From the NCBI GenBank assembly GCA_944386965.1, contig CALXDE010000254.1, positions 1 to 9,894 on the forward strand: a stretch of DNA of 9,894 nt, in the 5' to 3' direction. Shown here piece after piece: positions 1 through 6,145 of the stretch. The notes under the pieces are model-generated. The model had not been told where the DNA came from, searched no databases, and saw only the letters and a list, made by a program, of their open reading frames with translations. This stretch comes from an uncultured Oscillospiraceae bacterium (lineage in GTDB: Bacteria > Bacillota_A > Clostridia > Oscillospirales > Oscillospiraceae). The position numbers and the translations under genes are program-made. Within the stretch, counting starts at the first letter, position 1. Each line of letters opens with the position of its first letter.

Positions 1-715
1 CCTTCATGCGGCTCTCAAACTGGCCGCGGAACTGGGTGCCCGCCACCAGGGCGGTGAGGTCCAGGAGGTAGACCTCCTTCTCCCGGAGCTTGAAGGGCAC
101 CTCACCGGCGGCGATGCGCTCCGCCAAGCCCTCGGCGATGGCGGTTTTGCCCACGCCGGGCTCGCCGATGAGGCAGGGGTTGTTCTTCTGCCGGCGGTTG
201 AGAATCTGCACCACCCGCTCGATCTCCTGCTCCCGGCCCACCACGGCGTCCAGCTTTCCCTGCCGGGCCCGGTCGGTGAGGTTGATGCAGTAGTTGTCCA
301 GGAACTTGTGCTTGGGGGCCTTTTCGCCCTTGCGCTCCTTCTCCCGGCTCCGGCCGCTCTCGCCGGCACCACCGGGGGCGGGGGCGTTTTCACTGTTGAA
401 CAGGCGGTTTAAGAAAGGAAATGTGGCGGTCTTGCCGTCCTCTTCCTCCTCCGGGCTGTCCCCGGCGCTCTCCGGGTTCATCAGCCCCTCCATGCTCTCT
501 GCCCCGCCGAAGGCCTGCATCATCTCCTGGGAGATGTTGTCCAGATCGTCGTCGGTGATGCCCATTTTGTTCATCATCTCGCTGACCTGGGGCAGCCCCA
601 GCTCCTTGGCGCACTTCAGGCACAAGCCCTCGTGGACCATCTTGCCGTTCTCCATCTTCGCAATAAACACCACAGCCACATTTTTCTTGCATCTGGAACA
701 CAAAGTCGGTTGCAT
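1..715 (-). CDS. Zinc-ribbon Clp ATPase, ClpE/ClpC-like (3' end outside window)
   Basis: This is the N-terminal 238 codons of a Clp/Hsp100 AAA+ unfoldase, which would feed substrates to ClpP in the cytoplasm. Residues 1-35 form a four-cysteine zinc ribbon (C6-x2-C9 and C32-x2-C35), as in ClpE-type proteins. Residues 40-136 are a Met-rich then acidic and charged linker that is probably flexible, in place of the paired Clp N-domain repeats of ClpC. The first AAA+ module starts near residue 138 with the typical '[17 protein letters not shown]' stretch, followed by Walker A GEPGVGKT at 184-191 and the [13 protein letters not shown] segment where the window ends. The ATG at 713-715 was chosen because the zinc ribbon begins at once and GGAGG lies six bases upstream. 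It follows the CvpA gene by 42 bases and is probably the distal gene of the run. The family is clear; the ClpE versus ClpC label is not, because the second ATPase domain is missing. Confidence 0.9.
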   Translation of the reverse strand, partial: MQPTLCSRCKKNVAVVFIAKMENGKMVHEGLCLKCAKELGLPQVSEMMNKMGITDDDLDNISQEMMQAFGGAESMEGLMNPESAGDSPEEEEDGKTATFPFLNRLFNSENAPAPGGAGESGRSREKERKGEKAPKHKFLDNYCINLTDRARQGKLDAVVGREQEIERVVQILNRRQKNNPCLIGEPGVGKTAIAEGLAERIAAGEVPFKLREKEVYLLDLTALVAGTQFRGQFESRMK

Positions 716-757
716 ACTTGACCTCCAAGGGTTAACGTCCGTCCGGGGTCCATGACC

Positions 758-1375
758 TCAGGCGGGCAAAATTTTCAATAACAGCGGGGCGATATACGCC
801 CCCTGGACAGCGCCGCTGTCCAGCAGCAGACCTGTTCTGCTGTCCAGCCACAGGATCAGGCACACGATCAGGAGGCCCTTCGCCCCGCCGATCAGGATGC
901 CGCCCAGGGTGTTCATCTGGTGAAGCACCGGCAGCCGCAGGAGGACATCCCCCAGGTTGATAAAAAAGCGCAGCGCGAGCACCAGCGCCAGAAATACCGC
1001 CAGGAACACCAGTACATAGGCCAGGTTGTACACCAGCGTCTCCGCCAGCACATTGACCGCCTCCGCCGCCACATTCCCGGCCAGCTCGCCCACTCCCTCC
1101 AGGCCGGCGATGGCCTCCCCAAAGGGCACGTCGGCAAGCGCGCCGGAGATATAGCCGCTGATGGCATCGCTGACCTGGTTCTCCAGCACCGGCCGCAGCA
1201 GCTCCACCACCCGGCCGGTCAGCTGCCCGGCCGCCAGGGACGCGCCCACCAGCCCGATCAGATAGATCACCAGCTCTGCCAGACTGCGAAACAGCCCCTT
1301 TCGGGCGCCGCTCCAGACAGACAGGGCGAAAATCACCACGATCACCAGGTCCAGTATAACAGAAGATTGGAGCAT
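758..1375 (-). CDS. CvpA family membrane protein
   Basis: A 205-residue integral membrane protein of the CvpA (colicin V production) family. Four hydrophobic segments are visible at about residues 6-22, 33-50, 117-139 and 157-177. The N-terminal pattern, a first helix followed by WSGARKGLFRSL, and the late LGGILIGGAKGLLIV helix with small residues are typical of the family. The middle part (about 55-110) is amphipathic and rich in Ala, Gly and Val. Family members sit in the cytoplasmic membrane and their biochemical role is poorly defined; CvpA is linked to envelope stress and colicin V export in enterobacteria, but that should not be carried over here. The ATG at 1373-1375 is preceded by AAGGTGG six bases upstream. 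It lies 35 bases after the DUF5711-like gene and 42 before the Clp gene, which suggests co-transcription. Confidence 0.88.
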   Translation of the reverse strand: MLQSSVILDLVIVVIFALSVWSGARKGLFRSLAELVIYLIGLVGASLAAGQLTGRVVELLRPVLENQVSDAISGYISGALADVPFGEAIAGLEGVGELAGNVAAEAVNVLAETLVYNLAYVLVFLAVFLALVLALRFFINLGDVLLRLPVLHQMNTLGGILIGGAKGLLIVCLILWLDSRTGLLLDSGAVQGAYIAPLLLKILPA

Positions 1376-1410
1376 CCGCTACCACCTTTCTTTGGAATCT
1401 CTTCCACCGC

Positions 1411-2622
1411 TCACGGCAAATAGCGCCGGGCGCTGCTGCCGCCGATCACCAGGGCCGAGCCGTCCTCGCTCATCAGGACGCGGCTGGCATAGCCGGTATT
1501 TTCCATGCGGCTGACCTCCGTCAGATCTCCGGTGCAGAGCACCAGCGCGTTGCTCTGGAGCACCGCCAGGTACTCCCCCGCCGCGTCGATATCCAGAATC
1601 TCATCGCTGACGTCCATGGTGCCCAGCACGCTGCCTCGGCTGTCCAGCGTCACCAGCGTTCCGACGCTGCCGGCCTGATAACGGGTGAGAAACAGCGCCG
1701 TGAACGCGCCGCCAAAGGCGTAATCCTGGAGATACTGCCCGCCGAAGGAGTAACTGCCCGCCGCGCCGCCGTCCTCCCCCACCAGGGCCACAGAGCTGCC
1801 GGACACGGACACATAGCTCTCGCCGATTCGGCCCAGGTCAAAGCCCACATGGTTGGGCAGCGCGTCCCGCCCCTCCGGCTCGGTGGAGGCCAGATGGTAG
1901 CGGATCAGATTGGTGCAGAAAGCGCCGTTCTCCTCGCCGTAGGTCACCACCAGCACGCTCTGACAGTCCTCGGTCACCAGGGCGTCCACCACAAACTGGG
2001 AGGACAGGTCCACCTCGTAGACCAGCTCAAGGGCCTCGTTATAGACCGTGACAGCGCCCTTGTATCCGCTCTTCTCCGCCGTCACCGCCAGCCACCCGCT
2101 GCCATTGAGCCGGGCGGAGATATAACCGTATCCCTCCGGAAGGGTCAGCTCCAGCTGCGTCCCTTCCGGCGAGGCCACCACCAGGTGCTGCCCTCCCGCG
2201 TCGTAGGCCACAGCCAGTCCGCCGCCGGTGTCCAGCACCGGCTGGGACAGCCCCAGCCCCTCCACGGACTGATAGGCCGCGCCGCTGTCCTCCAAAAACT
2301 GGAGGTAGTTCTGGGTGAGCACCACCAAGTATTCCCCGATCTGGGCGTACTGATTATTGGAATCGGCCGCGAAAAGGTACGCGCTCTCCTCCCCGCCGGC
2401 GCCGTAGTTGAGCCAGCGCCGGAAGCGGTCCAGGAAGTTCCCGCTCCCCATGGAGCTCACCGCCACGATCCCCAGCACGATCAGCGCCGTCACCAGCAGC
2501 GTCCCCATCCGGCGCAGGAACACGCCGCCCCTGCCGGGCGCTCTCGTTTCTTCCTGCGTCCCGTCGCCCTGGCGGGGCTGCTCTTCCATATCCTGTTGTT
2601 CCTGCTTGTTGTAATCAGCCAT
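1411..2622 (-). CDS. DUF5711-like membrane-anchored protein
   Basis: A 403-residue protein with a cytoplasmic N-terminus rich in Gln and Glu (1-38), one transmembrane helix at about 39-57 after LRR, and a large C-terminal domain predicted outside the membrane. The outer domain has repeated short beta-like blocks that alternate hydrophobic strands with polar turns (for example LVVASPEGTQLELTLPEG and VLGTMDVSDEILDIDAAG), which fits a beta-propeller-like fold. This resembles the clostridial DUF5711 proteins, whose function is unknown. I chose the ATG at 2620-2622. Upstream in-frame ATGs at 2634 and 2640 would lengthen the overlap with truA and have no ribosome binding site before them; GAGG lies 12 bases before the chosen start. 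The first codons overlap the end of truA by 8 bases, so translation is probably coupled. The family name rests on recall of the architecture; the reading frame itself is certain. Confidence 0.75.
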   Translation of the reverse strand: MADYNKQEQQDMEEQPRQGDGTQEETRAPGRGGVFLRRMGTLLVTALIVLGIVAVSSMGSGNFLDRFRRWLNYGAGGEESAYLFAADSNNQYAQIGEYLVVLTQNYLQFLEDSGAAYQSVEGLGLSQPVLDTGGGLAVAYDAGGQHLVVASPEGTQLELTLPEGYGYISARLNGSGWLAVTAEKSGYKGAVTVYNEALELVYEVDLSSQFVVDALVTEDCQSVLVVTYGEENGAFCTNLIRYHLASTEPEGRDALPNHVGFDLGRIGESYVSVSGSSVALVGEDGGAAGSYSFGGQYLQDYAFGGAFTALFLTRYQAGSVGTLVTLDSRGSVLGTMDVSDEILDIDAAGEYLAVLQSNALVLCTGDLTEVSRMENTGYASRVLMSEDGSALVIGGSSARRYLP

Positions 2623-3370
2623 TGAGCCACTCATCCTCATACCAAAGTCTGGTCAGATACAGGCCTCCCGGCGGCACCGTAGGCCCTGCCAGGGTCCGGT
2701 TCCCCGCGTCCAGGATGCGGGGGATGTCCTCCGGCGTCAGCTTCCCCTCCGCCGCGTAGAGCACCGTGCCGGTGATGGCTCGTACCATATTATACAAAAA
2801 GCCATTGGCACAGACCTTCAATTCCAAAAGGTCCCCGTTCCGGGTCACATAGCAGTAATAGATCGTCCGCACCGTGGTTTTTGTCTCCGTCCCCACCGAG
2901 CGCACGGAGCGGAAGTCGTGGGTCCCCTCAAAAGCCCGGGCCGCCCGGTCCATCACTTCCTCGTCCAGGCGCTTGGGGTAGAAGTAGGCCCGGTTGACAT
3001 AAAACGGGTTGCGGATGCGGGAATTGAAGATTCGGTAGGTGTACTCCTTCTTGAGGCAGGACCCGATGGCGTTGAAGTCCTCAGCGACGTCAAAGGCCTC
3101 CCGGACCACGATGTCCTCCGGCAGGCGGGTATTCACCGCCAGGGGCAGCCGGTCGCAGGGGATGGTGGAGCTGGTGCGGAAGTTCGCGATATATTGCTCG
3201 GCGTGGACGCCGGCGTCGGTGCGGCCGCAGCCCACCACCTTGATGGGCTCGCAGCAGATGGTAGAGAGCCCCTTTTCCAGCGTCTCCGCCACGGTGGGGA
3301 GACGCTTCTGGACCTGCCACCCGTGGTAGGCCGTACCATTGTACATCAGTTTCAGTGCGATGTTGCGCAT
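2615..3370 (-). CDS. truA: tRNA pseudouridine(38-40) synthase TruA
   Basis: TruA converts uridines 38, 39 and 40 of the tRNA anticodon stem-loop to pseudouridine in the cytoplasm. The 251-residue protein has the usual length and is intact. The family start MRNIALKLMYNGTAYHGWQ is present. The catalytic motif GRTDAGVHA lies at 49-57, with the nucleophile Asp at residue 52. KKEYTYRI (107-114), ANGFLYNMVR (188-197) and AGPTVPPGGLYL (228-239) are further conserved blocks. The ATG at 3368-3370 is chosen over an in-frame GTG at 3382 because the GTG overlaps the AGGAGG ribosome binding site (3382-3387); the spacing from AGGAGG to ATG is a rather long 11 bases. The first 56 coding bases are duplicated exactly further upstream, and the ribosome binding site lies in the segment between the two copies. 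The gene overlaps the DUF5711-like gene by 8 bases. Confidence 0.97.
   Translation of the reverse strand: MRNIALKLMYNGTAYHGWQVQKRLPTVAETLEKGLSTICCEPIKVVGCGRTDAGVHAEQYIANFRTSSTIPCDRLPLAVNTRLPEDIVVREAFDVAEDFNAIGSCLKKEYTYRIFNSRIRNPFYVNRAYFYPKRLDEEVMDRAARAFEGTHDFRSVRSVGTETKTTVRTIYYCYVTRNGDLLELKVCANGFLYNMVRAITGTVLYAAEGKLTPEDIPRILDAGNRTLAGPTVPPGGLYLTRLWYEDEWLNG
3315..3370 (-). repeat. 56-bp direct repeat, copy within intact truA
   Basis: The first 56 bases of the intact truA coding sequence, from the ATG to the second base of the Gln19 codon. They are identical base for base to 3483-3538. The match ends at both sides with mismatches (3314 versus 3482, 3371 versus 3539), so the boundaries are exact. 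Perfect identity at third codon positions implies a recent duplication, not selection on the peptide. Confidence 0.97.
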
Positions 3371-3382
3371 CCGGCCTACCAC
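3323..3382 (-). repeat. 11-bp inverted repeat flanking the truA start codon
   Basis: GTGGTAGGCCG at 3372-3382 (minus-strand reading) is the perfect reverse complement of CGGCCTACCAC in truA codons 13-16 (3323-3333). In the mRNA the first arm fills the gap between AGGAGG and the ATG, and the 38-base loop contains the AUG. One arm belongs to the spacer segment, the other to the duplicated truA sequence. The orphan copy has the codon 13-16 arm but no partner on its 5' side. It could form a translation-controlling stem or record how the duplication arose. Confidence 0.65.
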
Positions 3383-3482
3383 CTCCTAGTCTTTTGCTTC
3401 TATTTTAGTGCCTCTCCTCGCGGCATAGCCGCTGCGGCCTGCGCTACAAACAGGCCGCCGGCCTGTTTGCTTCACGCTGCGG
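3371..3482 (-). repeat. 112-bp palindrome-bearing segment between truA-start copies (possible small mobile element)
   Basis: The segment lies between two exact 56-bp copies of the truA start. It holds a 10-bp perfect hairpin with a 3-base loop (CAAACAGGCC / GGCCTGTTTG, 3447-3469), a second 5-bp hairpin GCGGC-ATA-GCCGC (3420-3432), and an 8-bp internal direct repeat CGCTGCGG (3430-3437 and 3475-3482). On the minus strand it reads in frame from the upstream truA fragment to a TAG at 3386-3388 and ends with AGGAGG feeding the intact truA. It has no transposase and is far too short for an insertion sequence. The closest known idea is a small palindromic element inserted in coding sequence, such as the Rickettsia palindromic elements; I saw no other copy in this window. 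The arrangement is certain; calling it mobile is inference. Confidence 0.6.
3382..3387 (-). promoter_or_regulatory. truA ribosome binding site, supplied by the inserted segment
   Basis: AGGAGG on the minus strand, 11 bases before the truA ATG. It overlaps the TAG stop of the upstream chimeric ORF by two bases (AG), so ribosomes ending there could re-initiate on truA. The site lies inside the 112-base spacer between the two truA-start copies, not in the duplicated part. Its last G is the first base of one arm of an inverted repeat spanning the start codon. Confidence 0.7.
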
Positions 3483-3538
3483 TGCCACCCGTGGTAGGCC
3501 GTACCATTGTACATCAGTTTCAGTGCGATGTTGCGCAT
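3386..3538 (-). CDS. 50-codon chimeric ORF: truA start fused to spacer segment
   Basis: The ORF begins at the orphan truA ATG and encodes the first 18 TruA residues (MRNIALKLMYNGTAYHGW). It then continues in frame through the palindromic segment as a basic tail that starts HRSVKQTGRRPVC and ends RGTKIEAKD before TAG. It lacks the TruA catalytic Asp and cannot be a pseudouridine synthase. GGAG lies 12 bases before the ATG, overlapping the end of the preceding gene, so translation is possible but not strongly signalled. The stop, the truA ribosome binding site and the truA ATG are in one frame within about 20 bases. Its most likely role, if any, is to carry ribosomes up to the truA start. It may equally be a non-functional remnant of truA. 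Confidence 0.4.
   Translation of the reverse strand: MRNIALKLMYNGTAYHGWHRSVKQTGRRPVCSAGRSGYAARRGTKIEAKD
3483..3538 (-). repeat. 56-bp direct repeat, upstream orphan copy of the truA start
   Basis: An exact copy of the truA first 18 codons plus two bases, 168 bp upstream of the intact start. It begins at an ATG 16 bases after the stop of the preceding gene, with GGAG 12 bases before it, so it may be the original position of the truA start in the operon. It carries on in frame into the spacer segment, giving a short chimeric ORF. Confidence 0.97.
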
Positions 3539-3554
3539 ATCAGGTATGTTCTCC

Positions 3555-4481
3555 TTACTCCGGCCATGTCAGTTGGGGTATGTACCACAACAGATCAGCC
3601 TCATAGTTCTCCACGTCGTCCTCCCCAATTTCCCAGCCTTCAATATAAAATTCATACTCCAAGCCGTATTCATCCCGGCAGGAAAAGGTCAGCAAAATGA
3701 TATCGCCCGGGACGCCCTCCACAGGGATCTCCTGACCCCGCCCGTCCTCATTGGTTTCCCGGAGATAATAGCAATGTGGGATGCGGTGATTTCTAGCTCT
3801 ATGCACAGCCTCCTCCTTCAGCACCATCTCTCCATTCCGGTACAGCCGGAACTGCGGCTCTTGGACCGTGATATTGTTATCTGCAAAATCATAGGGAGTA
3901 AACGAAAAACCGCTGGGCAGCAGCAGTTGTCCATCCCTCCAGCGCAAACTGCCTCCCCCTGACACACCTCGGGCGACCGGCATCAAGTCGAAAGTCCTGG
4001 GTATATTATCCACATCCTCACGAACGGTCACACCCCCGGTTTCCGCCAGCAGCGTCAGCACTGGCACTGTGTCTTCCTTTTGCTCTACAGGGAGCGAAAC
4101 GGAGGCGGTAAACACACCATCGCCCGCCGCTGTCATGGGAAACGCAATGCGATCTCCGGCAAGCTCTACCTGCAGCACGGCGCTGGTATCCGCGCCCCAC
4201 TCCTTGAGCTGCAGCGCCACATCCGCCAGCAGGGCATGGGCCTCCATATCCAGGCCCGTGGGCTCCAGGGAGTAGTCGGCGATCAGCTTCTCCCCCTCCC
4301 ACAGCTGGGTCTGGAGGGCGTCCACCTGTTCCCAGATCCGCCGCACCTGGGTCATGGTGCTGGCGACATCATTCGCGGTGCTCCTTCCCAGCTGTTCCAG
4401 CCGGCTGCCCTGAAGCAGCAGCATAACCAGCAAAACCACGTTCAAAACGAGAGATACCACAGGAATCCAGCGCTTTTCCAT
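3555..4481 (-). CDS. Membrane-anchored protein of unknown function
   Basis: A 308-residue protein that I do not recognise. It starts MEKRWIP, has one transmembrane helix at about residues 8-24, then a polar, probably helical stretch (26-70) that could form a coiled coil, and an outer domain from about 70 that is rich in beta-like segments with many aromatic and acidic residues (YDFADNNITVQEPQFRLYRNGE; ending with several Trp and Tyr). The topology suggests an anchored protein with its bulk outside the cytoplasm. The ATG at 4479-4481 was chosen because AGGAG lies seven bases upstream and the membrane helix follows directly. The frame is open for 72 more codons upstream, but those overlap the metallophosphoesterase gene and look like shadow sequence. 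It begins 23 bases after that gene ends. Its 3' half is visibly poorer in G+C than its neighbours, which may reflect later acquisition. Confidence 0.75.
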   Translation of the reverse strand: MEKRWIPVVSLVLNVVLLVMLLLQGSRLEQLGRSTANDVASTMTQVRRIWEQVDALQTQLWEGEKLIADYSLEPTGLDMEAHALLADVALQLKEWGADTSAVLQVELAGDRIAFPMTAAGDGVFTASVSLPVEQKEDTVPVLTLLAETGGVTVREDVDNIPRTFDLMPVARGVSGGGSLRWRDGQLLLPSGFSFTPYDFADNNITVQEPQFRLYRNGEMVLKEEAVHRARNHRIPHCYYLRETNEDGRGQEIPVEGVPGDIILLTFSCRDEYGLEYEFYIEGWEIGEDDVENYEADLLWYIPQLTWPE

Positions 4482-4504
4482 CGTGTTTCTCCTCTCTCTC
4501 CGCC

Positions 4505-5329
4505 TCAGGCGGGCGTCAGGTCGATGACCACCAGCTCCGGCCGGTTGAAGATCCTGGGGACCCGGGTGCTCTCCCGGGCCAGACCCCGGCTGACGATCAG
4601 CGCGGCGTTTGCAAAGTCGTACCGCCCACCGGCGTACTTGGGAAACAGCCCCTGGTTGGGGGCAATGAGTCCGTTCAAAATGCCGGGGATGCGCCACTGG
4701 CCCCCGTGGGCGTGGCCGGAGACGACCAGGTCAAAGGGGTAGCGCAAATACGCCTCGATCCCCTCGGGCCGGTGGGCCAGAAGCACGGAGAACACTCCAT
4801 CCTCCACCTGGCCGCCCACCTGCTCCAGCTGTCCCTCCGCCCCGGCCTCCGGGTCGTCGATGCCGCAAATCTGGATCGTCTGGCCGCTGTCTGTTGCGAG
4901 CTCCACGCTCTCTCCCCGGAGAACGGCGACGCCGCAAGCTTCCATCTGGCCGCAGATGCGCTCGGCCTCCCCGCCGCGCCACTCGTGGTTGCCGGTGACA
5001 TAGAAGCAGGGATAGACGGCGGAGAGGGCCTCGATGGTGGTCCAAGCGTTGTCCTCGGGGAGCTCGTCGTCCACAATGTCTCCCACCAGCAGCACACCGT
5101 CCGGCTGGGGGGAAAGCGCTGCCACCATGTCCAGCAGCTCCCGCTGCTCCTCCCCGTAGCGGCAGCTGTGGAGATCCGTCAGCACCGCCAGTCGCACCGG
5201 GGCGGAGACTTTCTCCGTCTCCACGGGATACGTCCGCAGGATCAGTCGGCTGTCGCAGGCCACAGCCAGCAGCGCCAGGGCCGCGAGAATCCCAACCGTC
5301 CAAATCAGCATTTTTCTCCGCTTTCCCAT
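4505..5329 (-). CDS. Membrane-anchored metallophosphoesterase
   Basis: A 274-residue calcineurin-like phosphoesterase of the YaeI/YkuE-like membrane-anchored type. After KRRK comes a membrane segment at about residues 9-25. The binuclear metal site is complete: TDLH (51-54; D52, H54), GDIVDD (83-88; D84), GNHE (113-116; N114, H115), H186 in AHRPE, and GHAHGGQ (205-211; H206, H208). The substrate is not evident; relatives have been linked to lipid A precursor (UDP-diacylglucosamine-like) or other phosphodiester hydrolysis, which I cannot transfer to a Gram-positive. The start is uncertain. The ATG at 5329 keeps the positive residues before the helix and lies 12 bases after the ecfT stop but has no clear ribosome binding site. 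The ATG at 5311 has GGAG five bases upstream but loses KRRK. A TTG at 5338 is also in frame. Confidence 0.9.
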   Translation of the reverse strand: MGKRRKMLIWTVGILAALALLAVACDSRLILRTYPVETEKVSAPVRLAVLTDLHSCRYGEEQRELLDMVAALSPQPDGVLLVGDIVDDELPEDNAWTTIEALSAVYPCFYVTGNHEWRGGEAERICGQMEACGVAVLRGESVELATDSGQTIQICGIDDPEAGAEGQLEQVGGQVEDGVFSVLLAHRPEGIEAYLRYPFDLVVSGHAHGGQWRIPGILNGLIAPNQGLFPKYAGGRYDFANAALIVSRGLARESTRVPRIFNRPELVVIDLTPA

Positions 5330-5341
5330 TGCGCGCAAAGA

Positions 5342-6145
5342 TCAAAGGCCAAACGTCCGCAGGGCAATCACGCCTCCCAGCACCGCCACGCCCAGGGCCA
5401 GGGCCACATAGTCCCGGCGCTGGTAACGGAGGGGATGGAGCTTGGTCCGCCCCTCCCCGCCGTGGTAGCAGCGGCACTCCATGGCCACCGCCAGCTCGTC
5501 CGCCCGGCGGAAGGCCGAGATGAACAGGGGCACCAGCAGAGGGATCATGGCCCGCGCCCGCTGGAGCAGGTTCCCGCTCTCAAAATCCGCGCCCCGAGCC
5601 TTCTGCGCGGACATGATCTTGTCCGTCTCCTCAATGAGGGTGGGGATAAAGCGCAGGGCAATGGACATCATCATGGACAGCTCATGGACAGGCACATGGA
5701 GCCGCTTGAGAGGACCCAGCAGGCGCTCCAGCCCGTCTGTCAGGCGGATGGGGCTGGTGGTGTAGGTCAGGAGGAAGGTGCCCATGATGAGCATGGTGAT
5801 ACGCAGCATCATGAAGAAGGCCCGCTCGATGCCCTCCCAGGTGATTTTCAAAACCCACCAGTGCCAGATCTCCCGGCCCGGGGTATAGAACAGGTTCAAA
5901 ATGGCGGTAAAGGCGATGATGAACAGCACCGGCTTGAGGCCCCGGACCAGGGATTTGGGCGGCACCTTTGACACCGTGACGCAGGCGGTGAGCACCGCGA
6001 TCATCACCGCGTAGGACACAAACCATTTCGCAAGGAACAGCGCGGCGATATACACCACCACTAACAGGAGCTTTGTCCTGGGGTCCAGCCGGTGGACCAC
6101 GGAATTTCCCGGGAAATACTGGCCCAGGGTGATATCCTTCAGCAC
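5342..6145 (-). CDS. ecfT: ECF transporter transmembrane coupling protein EcfT
   Basis: The transmembrane T component of an energy-coupling factor transporter, which links the two ATPases to interchangeable vitamin-binding S components in the membrane. The 267-residue length is typical. Hydrophobic stretches occur at about 25-57, 72-86, 109-128, 155-170, 200-212 and 247-262. The EcfA-contacting helices carry AQKARGAD (180-187), with the classical Ala-Arg-Gly motif at 183-185. The second motif, usually near AMEARGY, reads AMECRCYHGG (221-230), so its Ala and Gly are replaced by Cys. The start is GTG at 6143-6145, which overlaps the ecfA2 stop by seven bases, with a G-rich ribosome binding site (GGGGGAG) five bases upstream. 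The overlap implies coupled, roughly stoichiometric synthesis with EcfA2. Confidence 0.95.
   Translation of the reverse strand: MLKDITLGQYFPGNSVVHRLDPRTKLLLVVVYIAALFLAKWFVSYAVMIAVLTACVTVSKVPPKSLVRGLKPVLFIIAFTAILNLFYTPGREIWHWWVLKITWEGIERAFFMMLRITMLIMGTFLLTYTTSPIRLTDGLERLLGPLKRLHVPVHELSMMMSIALRFIPTLIEETDKIMSAQKARGADFESGNLLQRARAMIPLLVPLFISAFRRADELAVAMECRCYHGGEGRTKLHPLRYQRRDYVALALGVAVLGGVIALRTFGL

Noticed and set aside
3400..3406. TAAAAT-like -10 box on the minus strand inside the 112-bp segment, as a truA promoter
   Set aside because: At the proper distance upstream there is only GGCTAT, no -35-like sequence, so a promoter cannot be supported.
4482..4697. N-terminal extension of the unknown anchored protein into the metallophosphoesterase gene
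   Set aside because: The 72 extra residues are Arg/Pro-rich and overlap a conserved gene. The ATG at 4481 has a good ribosome binding site and starts a membrane anchor.
4706..5971. A 421-codon open frame on the plus strand
   Set aside because: It is antisense to the metallophosphoesterase and ecfT, has no recognisable motif and a biased His/Gln/Gly composition.
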